52,237 nt of DNA from Verrucomicrobiaceae bacterium (GCA_027487435.1 JAIYDP010000413.1:1-52237), one strand, 5' to 3'; positions 1 through 9,027 are shown, numbered from the stretch's first letter. The notes: generated by a model from the sequence alone, not told the origin. Numbers and translations are program-made.

Positions 1-1297
1 CGAGACTTTTTGCCCACCTGGAAACTCCGGCGAGATCGAGTTTGCCACTGGCGACTGCGGATTCGATGCCGCTCGCCATCAGGGTATCGCACTCTTTTTC
101 CGCGATGCCGAGTGACTTTGCCCAGGTGAATGCGGCGTTCGGGTCATTCGCCGCCATGGCTTTGATGGCACCCTCGGCTGCGGGCACTTTCTGCTCGGGA
201 GCTAACATAGGGATGATCTGCCGCAAGGCGCTAGGGTCGGTGACTTCTTTCAGGGCAGATGTGACATCGGCGGGTAGCATGGTTGCCATCATGTCTGCCG
301 CCACTGTCGGATTCGCTTGAACTTGCGCTGCAAAACGTAAACGCGCAAAGCTCCGATCAATGCTCAAATATTCCAGTCCGTTTGGCGGGATGTTGTTGCT
401 GATGAGTCCACCTGCCGCTGCCGTGGCCACATACCAAGCATCTGCTGTGGCAGGGTCTTTCTCCTGCCAAGCTTTGAAGGCCTTTGCTGCCGAAACAGAT
501 AAGAGAGACTGAAATCCGGTGCTGCGTCCATTGAGTTCGCGGGCGATTTGCGTGGCCTCGGCTGGGTCTTTTGCCGTCAATGCCGCGATGATCCTTTCTA
601 ATACGCGGCCATGAATGGGGTTGCTGATTTTTTCTGCATCGAGCAGCAGGTTTTTCAGCGACTCCACATCCATCTTGGCGAGTTGATTCTCGAACTGCTC
701 AAGGATGCGTTGTTCATGCGGCATGAAAATGTTGTCGCCGTCAAAGATCGCCAACACTTGGCTGATGCCGACGGTTTTCTGCGCGCCTTTGGCACTAGAT
801 CGCCGGCTCGAGGAACGGCTCGTCTTGATGCCTAGTTGTTCATTGAGCGTGAGGATTTCGCTTTCTATCGTAGCGACCTCCGCTTGTTTGGATTCGTTGT
901 GATGGTGGATGGCATAAATGCCCGTGCCGCCAAAAATCATGATGGCAGCGGTGATGGATGTAGCGGTTTTTTTCATAATGATGTTGGTGATGCTGGCTTT
1001 TGCGCTGTTACAGAAGAGATGGAAGGCTCCAATCCATGCCGCTGCTTTGGCCAACAGGTTCGGCATGCGGAAGGATGTCCTTTTAGAAATGGCGATGGGT
1101 TGAAATGCAGAGCTGTGCTCGCTGGCGGCGAGATTTTCCGCGAGCAGGGCATCGATGCGAAGGAATTGCGCGGCGAAGTTTCTGGCCTCTGCGTCATCCC
1201 GCAGCAGGGCATTCAGTTCCACGCGTTCAGCCTCGGAAAATGTCTCAAATGCGGCGGCGAAAAGGAGTTGCTCTAAGCGTTCGTGAGTAGCTTTCAT
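1..1297 (-). CDS. anti-sigma-factor-like membrane protein, 3' end beyond the window
   Basis: This reading frame opens with ATG at 1297 and stays open to the left edge, so the C-terminus is missing. The first 60 or so residues are acidic and helical, with many Glu and Leu, as in the cytoplasmic heads of verrucomicrobial anti-sigma/FecR-like proteins. One hydrophobic segment follows near residues 107-125 (TSITAAIMIFGGTGIYAI), then a long alanine-rich, probably periplasmic part with repeated helices. The start overlaps the stop of the ECF sigma gene by 4 bp (ATGA), which implies translational coupling. That pairing is the main reason for the anti-sigma call. No zinc-binding HxxxCxxC motif is visible, so the mode of sigma binding is inferred. 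Confidence 0.6.
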   Translation of the reverse strand, partial: MKATHERLEQLLFAAAFETFSEAERVELNALLRDDAEARNFAAQFLRIDALLAENLAASEHSSAFQPIAISKRTSFRMPNLLAKAAAWIGAFHLFCNSAKASITNIIMKKTATSITAAIMIFGGTGIYAIHHHNESKQAEVATIESEILTLNEQLGIKTSRSSSRRSSAKGAQKTVGISQVLAIFDGDNIFMPHEQRILEQFENQLAKMDVESLKNLLLDAEKISNPIHGRVLERIIAALTAKDPAEATQIARELNGRSTGFQSLLSVSAAKAFKAWQEKDPATADAWYVATAAAGGLISNNIPPNGLEYLSIDRSFARLRFAAQVQANPTVAADMMATMLPADVTSALKEVTDPSALRQIIPMLAPEQKVPAAEGAIKAMAANDPNAAFTWAKSLGIAEKECDTLMASGIESAVASGKLDLAGVSRWAKSL

Positions 1298-1851
1298 GAG
1301 GCACCTCCTTTCGCAACTTGGCCTTCGATGCATTCGCGTAGCTTTCTTCGCAAACGCAGCAGCATCACTTTCAATGCGCTCGCCCCCTTACCAAAAGTTG
1401 TGGACATTTTCTCGATCGAATGCCCGTGAACATAATGCGCTGTCAGCACCGAGCGATTCGATCCACTTAACTTGCCGAGGCAATGCCCCAAGGCTTCCGC
1501 GCGCGGCGACTCCGCACTTTCGCACTTCGATGCCTCATCGCTCATAAGCTCCACGACATCTGGATCGAAGACAAAACTCCGCTGGGAACGCTGCCGGTCA
1601 CGCATCACGCCTAGCACTTCAAACTTCGCGACGCTAAACGCCCATCGCAGGAAATCCGTTTCCGCATCCCAAATGCCGCACTTTCTCCAGAGGACGATGC
1701 AAGTCCGCTGCAACGCCTCCTTCGCCTCCTCGCTATGCCCCAGCGATGCCTGGCAATACCCTCTCAATGCCGACTGGCTCTCGGTTAAAGCACGGATAAA
1801 TGCTTCATTTGGTTGGATTGTGTGAGAGTCAGACATAGATTCTTTACTCAT
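1294..1851 (-). CDS. ECF-type RNA polymerase sigma factor
   Basis: A protein of about 185 residues with the two-domain layout of extracytoplasmic-function sigma factors. A sigma-2 region (FLRWAFSVAKFEVLGVMRDRQR) is followed by a short linker and a sigma-4 helix-turn-helix near the C-terminus (HYVHGHSIEKMSTTFGK, then LKVMLLRLRRKL). The frame extends upstream to a TTG at 1863, but the ATG at 1851 has GGAG five to six bases before it and is the better start. The stop overlaps the ATG of the next gene, a membrane-anchored partner, by 4 bp. This gives the usual sigma/anti-sigma operon. The controlled stress or signal cannot be read from the sequence. Confidence 0.85.
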   Translation of the reverse strand: MSKESMSDSHTIQPNEAFIRALTESQSALRGYCQASLGHSEEAKEALQRTCIVLWRKCGIWDAETDFLRWAFSVAKFEVLGVMRDRQRSQRSFVFDPDVVELMSDEASKCESAESPRAEALGHCLGKLSGSNRSVLTAHYVHGHSIEKMSTTFGKGASALKVMLLRLRRKLRECIEGQVAKGGAS

Positions 1852-2089
1852 ATACTCCGACAAAACACCTGCGGGTTACATTTTTTTCCGAATAAATGAG
1901 CAGCCCCATGCCGCAGCTCACTTTTTTACGAATGCAATACGCGCAAAAACTCCTCGCCACCAGCTACAAAAAATGGGGCGGCTGGTGTCCTTCGGCGTTT
2001 CGACATTCATCCGCAAAGTGAAATGATCGAATCTAAAGAAGCGCGTCTTGCCGACATTCGCGGCAGATGATGGAGATAAAATACTACAA

Positions 2090-3055
2090 TTAACCTCGCT
2101 TTTGTGATCTCAGGCGCATCAAGAGCGGCTTAATGACGTATTTCGTCAAGCAATCCACGAGACCACCTAGGATCACTCCGAGAATCGCTGCAATCGCTGC
2201 GGCACCCAGCCAGTTCATGAACGCACTTGCCGAGGGAATGAAACTAGCGAAAGTAGCAGCGGCTTGTTTCACCGCGTCCTCGGGGCCATGAACCCCTAGT
2301 TCATGCAAGCCGTGAATCATAATCCCACCGCCCACCCAGAGCATGGCAATCATCCCGATCAAACTGAGAATCTTTAAAAAATGAGGCATGCCCATAACGA
2401 GTGACCGTCCCGTCATGCGGACCAATCCGTTACCTGACTTTGCCATCGCAACGCCTGCATCATCGGCTTTGACGATGATCGCCACCACGCCATAGACCGC
2501 TACGGTCATTCCTATGCCCACCAAAGCTAACACAACAGCTTGCATCCATAGCGGCGATGCAGAAATTCCTGCAAGGGTGATGGCCATAATTTCTGCCGAG
2601 AGAATTAAGTCCGTCCGCACAGCGCTCGCGACTTGTGCCGCCTCGATCTCGGCTGCGCTCAGCGGTGCCGCATCATCGGGCGAAACGGTTTTGTCATGAG
2701 GACGTATGAGATCCATGACCTTATGAAAACCCTCCATGCACAGAAATGCGCCACCCGCCATCAACAGCGGCGTGATCACCCATGGGGCCAGCAAGCTCAG
2801 TGCCAGTGCTCCGGGAAGAAGGATCACCAATTTATTCTTCAGCGAGCCCTTCGCGATCTTCGCGATAATCGGCAACTCGCGTTCCGCAGCAAGACCTACG
2901 ACGTAGCGCGGTGTGACGGCGGCATCATCAATCACGATACCAGCAGCTTTACTTCCCGCTTTTGCGGCTAACGTGCTAGCGTCATCGATCGACGATGCCG
3001 CCATTTTCGCGATCGCGGCAATGTCATCCAGCAACGAGAAAAACCCTGAAGTCAT
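2090..3055 (-). CDS. DUF808 (YedI-like) inner-membrane protein
   Basis: A 321-residue protein of the DUF808/YedI family, close to the family's usual length of about 300. It begins with the family signature SGFFSLLDDIAAIAKMAASS and continues with DDAAVTPRYVVGL. Several hydrophobic segments follow (about residues 75-100, 165-200, 225-245 and 275-300), so it should sit in the inner membrane. The frame runs upstream to 3298, but the ATG at 3055 directly follows AGGAGGGTCACT, an excellent ribosome site, so the longer form is rejected. The biochemical role of the family is unknown. It has no obvious operon partner. Confidence 0.88.
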   Translation of the reverse strand: MTSGFFSLLDDIAAIAKMAASSIDDASTLAAKAGSKAAGIVIDDAAVTPRYVVGLAAERELPIIAKIAKGSLKNKLVILLPGALALSLLAPWVITPLLMAGGAFLCMEGFHKVMDLIRPHDKTVSPDDAAPLSAAEIEAAQVASAVRTDLILSAEIMAITLAGISASPLWMQAVVLALVGIGMTVAVYGVVAIIVKADDAGVAMAKSGNGLVRMTGRSLVMGMPHFLKILSLIGMIAMLWVGGGIMIHGLHELGVHGPEDAVKQAAATFASFIPSASAFMNWLGAAAIAAILGVILGGLVDCLTKYVIKPLLMRLRSQKRG

Positions 3056-3368
3056 AGTGACCCTCCTTGTTTTATAGAGAGGGAAAGAAAAGAAGTTGCA
3101 CGGATGATCTGACGTGCGTTCGCAGTGTAGGAATAAAGAGTCATCGTTGTTCAGAACAAGTTTGCTTAGATCGCCCGATCCGTCAAGCGTACAACCATGA
3201 TGATCAGCGCCTTTCGCGCCGCGAAATATGGATTGGATAAGCGGCATCGTTCGACATCGATCATCCCTGCACGCCGTCTGCTTATTTGAATTTGACAACT
3301 CGGGTTTCGTGCGACGGTCACACGTCTTGTTGCCTTGACATCAAGGGGCGCTGCTTTACGCTTTTTCC
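3056..3368. other. intergenic stretch without a recognised gene
   Basis: This region holds the DUF808 ribosome site and presumably its promoter on the minus strand. A TTGACA at 3335-3340 on the plus strand could serve the VF530-type gene further right, but no good -10 box follows at the right spacing. Open frames here lack start signals and resemble no family. Confidence 0.4.
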
Positions 3369-3545
3369 ATGAGAACCACACGAACTCGAGACGTCGAAGC
3401 CGCTCTAGGGAAACAGATGTTGAAGGATTGCGCGAAGCAGCCCTTGAACGAGGGCTTGGCTTCCGATTGCCTAGCTGGACTGCATAGCGCCGCCGACTTT
3501 CCCCGCTTTCTAGGCCTGCGCTGGAGAAAACCTATCGTTTCATGA
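3369..3545 (+). CDS. possible 58-residue upstream ORF coupled to the VF530-like gene
   Basis: An ATG-initiated frame of 58 codons ends in TGA overlapping the ATG of the next gene (TCATGAAC), a typical coupling arrangement. The product is basic and hydrophilic, starting MRTTRTRDVEAALGKQML and ending LRWRKPIVS. No ribosome site is visible close to its ATG and no family is recognised. It could be a real small protein, a leader that tunes translation of the downstream gene, or chance. The overlap and clean codon run keep it as a candidate only. Confidence 0.3.
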   Translation: MRTTRTRDVEAALGKQMLKDCAKQPLNEGLASDCLAGLHSAADFPRFLGLRWRKPIVS

Positions 3546-3772
3546 ACTCCCATCCCAAAGACCCTCTTCACGGCTTCACTCTCGAAACCATTGTCACCCG
3601 CCTCGTGGAGGAATACGGCTGGACGGAGCTTGCCAACCGCATTCGCATCCGCTGCTTCGCCAGCGATCCTTCGATCAAATCCACTCTCACCTTCCTCCGC
3701 AAAACTCCCTGGGCGCGCGACAAGGTGGAGGCGCTTTTCATCGAAACCCTCAACCGGAAAACAGGTTTGTAG
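3542..3772 (+). CDS. VF530-type small DNA-binding protein (DUF2132)
   Basis: A 76-residue protein with the full VF530/DUF2132 pattern: KDPLHGFTLETIVTRLVEEYGW, then RIRIRCFASDPSIKSTL, then FLRKTPWARDKVEALF. The family is a compact helical fold known from a Vibrio fischeri structure and annotated as DNA-binding; its physiological role is not established. Length matches the family. It is convergent with the DUF2293 gene, with only 9 bp between the stops. Confidence 0.9.
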   Translation: MNSHPKDPLHGFTLETIVTRLVEEYGWTELANRIRIRCFASDPSIKSTLTFLRKTPWARDKVEALFIETLNRKTGL

Positions 3773-3781
3773 CTGTTGTTT

Positions 3782-4471
3782 TCATGGCTTCCCACCATGA
3801 TGTATCGCTTTCCAAACTGGACATCCCTTGCCCATCGTCACTCCTTTCCGATACCCCGAAAGCCGCCGCCGCGATTCCTCTGCCAGCATTCGCCTCACCT
3901 CACGTCGCTCGCCTTTCGCCCTGCCGATATCCATGTGATCGTAGGAAGTGGTCTGATGCCGTAGCCATGCAATCGTTGCCGCCTCCGCACGGTGCTCGAT
4001 AGGAATGAGCTTCGTTCGCGCCACGGTGCCGCTGCCCACTGGAGTCGCATGCTTCGCAATCAAATCCGCGAGCTTTGTGGCCAAGTCCGAATATACTGGA
4101 GCGAAATCCAGAAACTCCCTCACCGCCGCTGCGAAATCCTCCACGTAAGCCTCCTGCTGTTTCTCTCGGCGTTTCCGCCCCGTTTCGAGTTTTTTCGCAT
4201 ACGCCGGATCTTCCCGCTCTTTGTCTAGCTCCTGCCGGAAAAACGAGATCCGATCCGCCGGAGCCAGCACGCCCAACGAGATCCAGCGTTTTTTGTAAAA
4301 CTCCTTCACCACCCAATGTGGACCATGCTTCTTCACCCGCCGCGTAAGCCCAGCATCGCCCGGCTGAAGCAGGTCCCAACCGATCGGAATCTTCAGCTCC
4401 TTTCCTTGAAACGTCACCACATAGCCATCGCGTGCTCCCCACTTCACATCGATCGTCTCTTCGGTATTCAT
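3782..4471 (-). CDS. DUF2293 domain protein
   Basis: A 229-residue cytosolic, strongly charged protein. The C-terminal half carries the DUF2293 pattern: AATIAWLRHQTTSYDHM, then AKGERREVRRMLAEESRRRL. The N-terminal half begins TEETIDVKWGARDGY and includes a lysine- and arginine-rich helical stretch around residues 95-110 that may form a coiled coil. The start is an ATG with no strong ribosome site. Function of the family is unknown; the basic helices suggest nucleic-acid contact, which is inference only. Confidence 0.75.
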   Translation of the reverse strand: MNTEETIDVKWGARDGYVVTFQGKELKIPIGWDLLQPGDAGLTRRVKKHGPHWVVKEFYKKRWISLGVLAPADRISFFRQELDKEREDPAYAKKLETGRKRREKQQEAYVEDFAAAVREFLDFAPVYSDLATKLADLIAKHATPVGSGTVARTKLIPIEHRAEAATIAWLRHQTTSYDHMDIGRAKGERREVRRMLAEESRRRLSGYRKGVTMGKGCPVWKAIHHGGKP

Positions 4472-4783
4472 CGGAGAAATTCAAGCGCAGCCGCAACCCC
4501 GTTCGCAACCCCAATTTTCGCACCTCCCACAAGATCCCTGTTGCAGGAAAAATACTACATCCAAGGATCAATCCCATTTACGTCCTAAAAAACAGCTCGC
4601 CACACGGCACTTTTGAGCAACCTTGGCACAGAACTCGCTAGCAAACACCCGCCACCTCCAGATCGCCCCATGAAAAGCCCCGCTGTGATGCGAACTTCAC
4701 CTCGCCCCTCAATCATCTACCATGGCTATTCTTCCATCCACGATTTACTAATCCACAACCATATCATAATAAAGCGTAGCACA
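4472..4783. other. divergent intergenic region
   Basis: This separates the minus-strand DUF2293 gene from the plus-strand esterase and should hold both promoters. A frame in register with the esterase extends back to a TTG at 4613, but that extension is proline-rich and precedes the signal peptide, so it is not taken as coding. No hairpin or repeat stands out. Confidence 0.4.
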
Positions 4784-6997
4784 ATGCTACGACTCCATAC
4801 TTTGAAAACATCTCCACACAGCGCTTTCATCCGCACAATAATCGCAGGCCTCCGGTGCCTATTCCTCACTGTACCATTAGCCGCGCAGCACACCAACCGC
4901 CTGAGCTTGGAGGAATCAACGGATCTGAAAAACTGGCAAAACGTCCCTGTCACCGCAGGAATGATCGATGCCAATGGCAATCTATTATTACCCAGTGCCA
5001 CACCCGAGCGATTCTACCGCATGAAGGTAGAAAGCCTCATCCCCGCAGGCATTACCACCCAACCCGCCGCCACCAGCATCACCAGCGGACAAGCCGCCAC
5101 CCTGACGGTATCCGCCAGTGGCAGCGAGCCTTTTACCTACCAATGGTATGAAGGCAGCGTGGGTACGACTACCAGACAAGTGGGCACAAACTCCCCGAGC
5201 TTCACCACTCCTGCCCTCACCATCCCCACCAGCTACTGGGTGCGGGTGAGCAATCCTTTGAATTATATGAACTCCAGCGCCGCTACGGTGAAAGTGACGG
5301 GTGGTGAAGATGCAGAATTTTTTTTGCGCGCTGGTGTGAGCGATCCACGAGCCAGAGAGGACATCTCTGAATTCATCGCTGGAGCGAAATCCTTAGGAAT
5401 ATGGGAAAAATTGGTTTACGTGCCGTGTCTATCCACCCATGGTGGACTCCACCAGATGGGAGGTGCATACCAGCGGACGGGTGCCCCGTGGACTGCTGTC
5501 AATTGCACCGTCGATGCCGAAGGTGTGCGCATCGTTAAGGCCGATACCAGTAACCACCTGCTCACGGCGCAGAAGGTCGATACCAGAATCACGCCAATGG
5601 CTTTCGGCACCATGAGTTCGCAACTCGTTACGCCCAATGCGGTGATACCTCAATTTTATTCAGCCATGCTGGAAGGCTCATCATCTACTTGGTATGATCG
5701 TTGGCTAATGGGAATGGAATGGACTAGCTCGGATGGAGCGCTCAATATGCGGGCGCGTCACGGCATCCTGCCACTGCCTAACCATTTTTTTCCTACAAAA
5801 GGGATTCTGAACAATTATGCCAACTCGCACATGTTTGCGATTAGCAGTAACGGCACCGCGAATTACGAATGCGCCATTGATCACACGTTAAGCCGTTTTA
5901 CTCACACGAGTGCCATCTCCTATGACGGAAGCAAAGCACTACGGTTCTACCCGCCGGTTCAGCAAAACGGCGGTGCGGGATTGATTCAGGGAGCATTCCT
6001 CTACTATGGCAACTTTGCCGATCTGGGTTTTGATGTTTGGCGCAAATTGAATCCCCTCATCAATCAAACACTTCTGAGCGGACGCAGCAGCCACGGCTAC
6101 GGTAGGTATATTCTATCCGGTCAATCCAATGCTTCTGGGAGCCTTGCGGCATACATCCAAAAATACATGGGGGGCTATTCATCTGGACAATACGCGATCT
6201 ACAACACTGGTCACGGTGGGGAGCCCATAGACACATGGATTGGACAACCTGGCAATAACAGTCGTACAGCGACGTATAACGGCACGCTATGGTCTAGTGG
6301 AGCAATCGCACCCGAAAACGGCTGGCAGCAAACCGATATCCCGTATGGCAAAAAAACCGATTGTCTGATCTGGTTCCAAGGGGAAAACGACACTGGGACT
6401 TTATCATCGGCACTAGCCTACAGGGAGCAGCTCGCCACATTGATCCGTTACATACGGGCAGACTGTGGCAATCCTAACTTGCAAGTGGTGGTCGTACAAA
6501 TCGACTACGAGCACAATCTACGTTGCGCAAATCAGCCTGGGTTCACCTCGAATCTGTCGCTTTCTGGTTTTGGCCAGGCATTATCCGCACTGAATGGTAC
6601 ATACACCATCAAGCCACTGACAGCGAATCATGATCCTTACGAGTGGCGCAATGGAGCATACCTGTTAGTAGAGCGCGCAAATCGTTGGTGCTTCGTGGAT
6701 ACGGCTACGGACTTTGTCATAGCCTCCGCGCAGCAAACCGCACTACCCCACCCCGCAATGGTCACGAACTGGGTCAATCATGCGAACGCAGCAATCACGC
6801 CTACCGTATCAGCTGGAACGCGCACGGAAAACATCGAAAGAGTCCGCTACGCACAGCGTCAGATCATCCATGACCTGCCAAATGTTTATACATTTGATTC
6901 GCGCACGTATTCACGGGCGGAGGACTATGTTCACCTGATTTCCTCCATACCACTATTTGCCCAGAACCTTAGCGCATACTTAGAGTCTATCAGATGA
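4784..6997 (+). CDS. secreted Ig-like plus sialate O-acetylesterase-like (SASA/SGNH) protein
   Basis: A protein of about 737 residues predicted to be exported. Starting at the ATG at 4784, the first 37 residues form a signal peptide ending near VPLAAQ. A short verrucomicrobial repeat-like region (LEESTDLKNWQNVPV) leads into an Ig-like domain with the typical TVSASGSEPFTYQWYEG strand. The C-terminal half has SGNH/SASA esterase blocks: GQSNASGS with the nucleophile Ser, LIWFQGENDTG, and a late DYVHL that can supply the Asp/His pair. Such enzymes remove acetyl groups from sialic acid or polysaccharides. The inserted region between the Ig domain and GQSN is long and unassigned, so substrate is uncertain. 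It stands alone with no operon partner. Confidence 0.75.
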   Translation: MLRLHTLKTSPHSAFIRTIIAGLRCLFLTVPLAAQHTNRLSLEESTDLKNWQNVPVTAGMIDANGNLLLPSATPERFYRMKVESLIPAGITTQPAATSITSGQAATLTVSASGSEPFTYQWYEGSVGTTTRQVGTNSPSFTTPALTIPTSYWVRVSNPLNYMNSSAATVKVTGGEDAEFFLRAGVSDPRAREDISEFIAGAKSLGIWEKLVYVPCLSTHGGLHQMGGAYQRTGAPWTAVNCTVDAEGVRIVKADTSNHLLTAQKVDTRITPMAFGTMSSQLVTPNAVIPQFYSAMLEGSSSTWYDRWLMGMEWTSSDGALNMRARHGILPLPNHFFPTKGILNNYANSHMFAISSNGTANYECAIDHTLSRFTHTSAISYDGSKALRFYPPVQQNGGAGLIQGAFLYYGNFADLGFDVWRKLNPLINQTLLSGRSSHGYGRYILSGQSNASGSLAAYIQKYMGGYSSGQYAIYNTGHGGEPIDTWIGQPGNNSRTATYNGTLWSSGAIAPENGWQQTDIPYGKKTDCLIWFQGENDTGTLSSALAYREQLATLIRYIRADCGNPNLQVVVVQIDYEHNLRCANQPGFTSNLSLSGFGQALSALNGTYTIKPLTANHDPYEWRNGAYLLVERANRWCFVDTATDFVIASAQQTALPHPAMVTNWVNHANAAITPTVSAGTRTENIERVRYAQRQIIHDLPNVYTFDSRTYSRAEDYVHLISSIPLFAQNLSAYLESIR

Positions 6998-7151
6998 TCG
7001 TGCTTCTCTGAAATACCGCCTTCACGATCCAAGACGAGTTAGATGAGGTGAACCATGAGCAGCGTTGATTTGGCGAGTCGTTTTTTTGCGCTGAGCAACC
7101 ATTTACAAATCCCGTGGAGATTCGGGGAAAGAGGGTCTAATCTATGTGTAA

Positions 7152-7184
7152 AATCCCATCCGTGTTCATCCTCTTCATCTGTGG
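7152..7184 (+). repeat. intergenic ATCCCATCCGTGTTCATC-type repeat
   Basis: The sequence reads as near-tandem ATC-starting units of about 10 bp (ATCCGTGTTC, ATCCTCTTC, ATCTGTGGT). The core ATCCCATCnGTGTTCATC recurs in inverted orientation at 47219-47236, 40 kb away, between unrelated genes. Two dispersed copies in intergenic DNA suggest a repeat family. Its function is not known. Confidence 0.55.
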
Positions 7185-7190
7185 TATAAA

Positions 7191-7240
7191 GTAAGCGGAG
7201 TAAACGCGACTCACATAGCCTTGACGCTTACTCTGCTTAC
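7191..7240. repeat. imperfect inverted repeat (GTAAGC...GCTTAC)
   Basis: The arms at 7191-7208 and 7223-7240 match at 15 of 18 positions (GTAAGCGGAGTAAACGCG against the complement of the right arm) and enclose 14 bases. It directly follows the GTGTTCATC repeat. There is no T-run on either side, so a terminator role is unlikely. Confidence 0.6.
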
Positions 7241-7429
7241 ACTCATTTTTCGATCCAGCGAAGGGAAGTCAAAGCGAAGTTTGCCTCATTCATGCGTCAG
7301 CCTAACGGAAAACATACTACATCCAAGAACCTCTTTATACTTGGGGCGCAGCGTAAGTTGCTGAAATACTGTGATTTTTTGCCACGTAATGTCGCCTGTT
7401 GGTTACAAAAAAGTCCGTCGGGTAAGTCC

Positions 7430-7705
7430 ATGAACACGATTTTTATTGCAACCATTGCCCTTTTCGCTCTCGCTGGCGCGCTCTTCGCTGAGCGGGAGTT
7501 CTTCGTTTTCGACAACGGATTGACGGACATCAAGTCTCCTGAGGAGCAAGCCGTATTGCTTAAGAAACTGGCAGATCGCCCGAATCTCGGCACCATTTTC
7601 AGTCTTTTCCATTTCCTCTGTCAGGAAGACGCGGCAGAGTTGGAAGCCGATCTTAAGGCGCTTGCCCCGCATCTCAAACTGATTTCCCTGAAATATCAAA
7701 GATAG
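7430..7705 (+). pseudogene. remnant of a secreted sugar-phosphate isomerase/epimerase-like (TIM-barrel) gene
   Basis: The frame starts with ATG at 7430, encodes a signal peptide (MNTIFIATIALFALAGALFA), then the N-terminal strand of an AP-endonuclease-2 type TIM barrel (FFVFDNGLTDIKSPEEQAVLLKKL). It then jumps directly to a later piece (GTIFSLFHFLCQEDAAELEADLKALAPHLKLISL) and stops at 92 codons. Intact proteins of this kind are around 270-300 residues. The sequence therefore looks like a gene with a large internal deletion and a lost C-terminus. It sits 32 bp before an oxidoreductase often linked with such isomerases, so the pair may once have been an operon. It might still yield a short secreted peptide. 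Confidence 0.6.
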
Positions 7706-7737
7706 GATCCGCGCTTACCTTGCGTAACTAACGAAAC

Positions 7738-9027
7738 ATGCAAAATTCAAGCTCGATCTCCCGCCGCCGCTTCCTAACCGGAGCCGTCGCCGCCACCGCG
7801 CTCGGTCCATCGATCCTCCGCGCCTTGCCTGCGAATGGAAAAATCAACATCGCTTTCATCGGCTACGGCAAAAGAGCGTATGCGGTGATGGATCGTGCGC
7901 TGCGGCAGACAGACGTGCGCATCGTCGCGGTTTGCGAGGTGGAGGGCACTCGTCTCGCCAAGGCCAAGGAAGTGATCGAAAAAAGCTACGCTGAGGAAAC
8001 GAAATCCGGTCAATACAAGGGTTGTGCAACCTACGTGGATTACCGCGAGCTTCTCCAACGCGATGATCTGGATGCGGTGGTCATCATGACGCCCGACCAC
8101 ATGCACGTCCATCCGGCTCTCGCAGCGGCGAAGAAAAAGCTCGATATCTATTGTGAGAAACCACTTGCACAGAACATCGCCGAGGGACGCCTGCTGGTGA
8201 ATCGTGTGCGGGACAGCAAAATCGTTTTTCAAACGGGGAGCCAGCAACGATGCGAGTTTGGTCATAATTTCCGCAAAGCGGTGGAGCTGATCCGCGCGGG
8301 TGCGTTGGGCGATTTAAAGACGATCCACATAGGTGTGGGCAGTTCGCCGAAACCTTGTGATCTCCCAGAAGAGGAAACACCGGAAAACGTCAACTGGGAT
8401 CTTTGGCTTGGGCCAGCTCCGCAGCGTGGCTATCATAAAGACCTTTGCCCGCAAGGAGTTCACACTCATTTCCCCGCTTTCCGCAAATATGAAGAATACG
8501 CTGGCGGCATGCTAGCGGATATGGGGGCGCATCATTTCGATATTGCGCAATGGGCGATGGGAATGGACGGCAGTGGCCCCGTCAGCATCGAGCCTCCGGC
8601 GCATGGCGATAGTGGTTTGAAATTTACCTACGCGAACGGGGTGGAAATGTTTCATGGCGGACCGAGCGGCTTAACCTTCATGGGCACAAAAGGAATGCTT
8701 CGTGTGGATCGGAATCTTCTCGAAACCGACCCAGCGGAAATCCTCTTGATGCCGATGGGCGGAGTCGATGGCGGGACGGGGTCCACTCCCACGCCGTGGC
8801 CCAAGGATCACCTGCGCAACTGGCTCAATTGCATCAAAACCCGCGAGGAGCCGATTTGCTCCGTAGAAACCGGGCATCGCACTGCGAGCATCTGTCATCT
8901 CGCCAATATCGGCTATAAACTTCGCCGGAAACTGACATGGGACCCTGCCAAAGAGGAATTCCCCGGCGATGCTGAGGCCAATGCCCTCACCACGCGCAAA
9001 CCGCGCAAGGGGTGGGAATACGTCTAA
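7738..9027 (+). CDS. Tat-exported Gfo/Idh/MocA family oxidoreductase
   Basis: A 429-residue NAD(P)-dependent sugar or inositol oxidoreductase-like protein. The N-terminus has a twin-arginine signal (SRRRFLTGAVAATAL), so it is probably exported folded with its cofactor. A Rossmann segment (INIAFIGYGKRAYAV) and the family's catalytic CEKPLA motif follow, with DHMHV before it. The central GAHHFDIAQWAMGM is typical of the verrucomicrobial and planctomycete secreted branch. Length agrees with that branch. Substrate cannot be named. The decayed isomerase-like gene just upstream suggests carbohydrate breakdown. Confidence 0.85.
   Translation: MQNSSSISRRRFLTGAVAATALGPSILRALPANGKINIAFIGYGKRAYAVMDRALRQTDVRIVAVCEVEGTRLAKAKEVIEKSYAEETKSGQYKGCATYVDYRELLQRDDLDAVVIMTPDHMHVHPALAAAKKKLDIYCEKPLAQNIAEGRLLVNRVRDSKIVFQTGSQQRCEFGHNFRKAVELIRAGALGDLKTIHIGVGSSPKPCDLPEEETPENVNWDLWLGPAPQRGYHKDLCPQGVHTHFPAFRKYEEYAGGMLADMGAHHFDIAQWAMGMDGSGPVSIEPPAHGDSGLKFTYANGVEMFHGGPSGLTFMGTKGMLRVDRNLLETDPAEILLMPMGGVDGGTGSTPTPWPKDHLRNWLNCIKTREEPICSVETGHRTASICHLANIGYKLRRKLTWDPAKEEFPGDAEANALTTRKPRKGWEYV

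Larger units (their letters stand above)
6998..7429. other. intergenic region with two repeat-type elements
   Basis: About 430 bp without a supported gene. It contains a GTGTTCATC-type repeat at 7152-7184 and an imperfect 18-bp inverted repeat at 7191-7240, described separately. The frame that enters the following pseudogene extends back to 7292, but that part has no ribosome site and no recognisable protein. Confidence 0.5.

Noticed and set aside
1896..2021. 41-codon plus-strand frame divergent from the first sigma factor
   Set aside because: No ribosome site, no family, and it ends in low-information sequence.
3900..4577. 225-residue minus-strand frame overlapping the DUF2293 gene
   Set aside because: It is in a different frame of the same DNA, and the DUF2293 frame has a recognisable domain.
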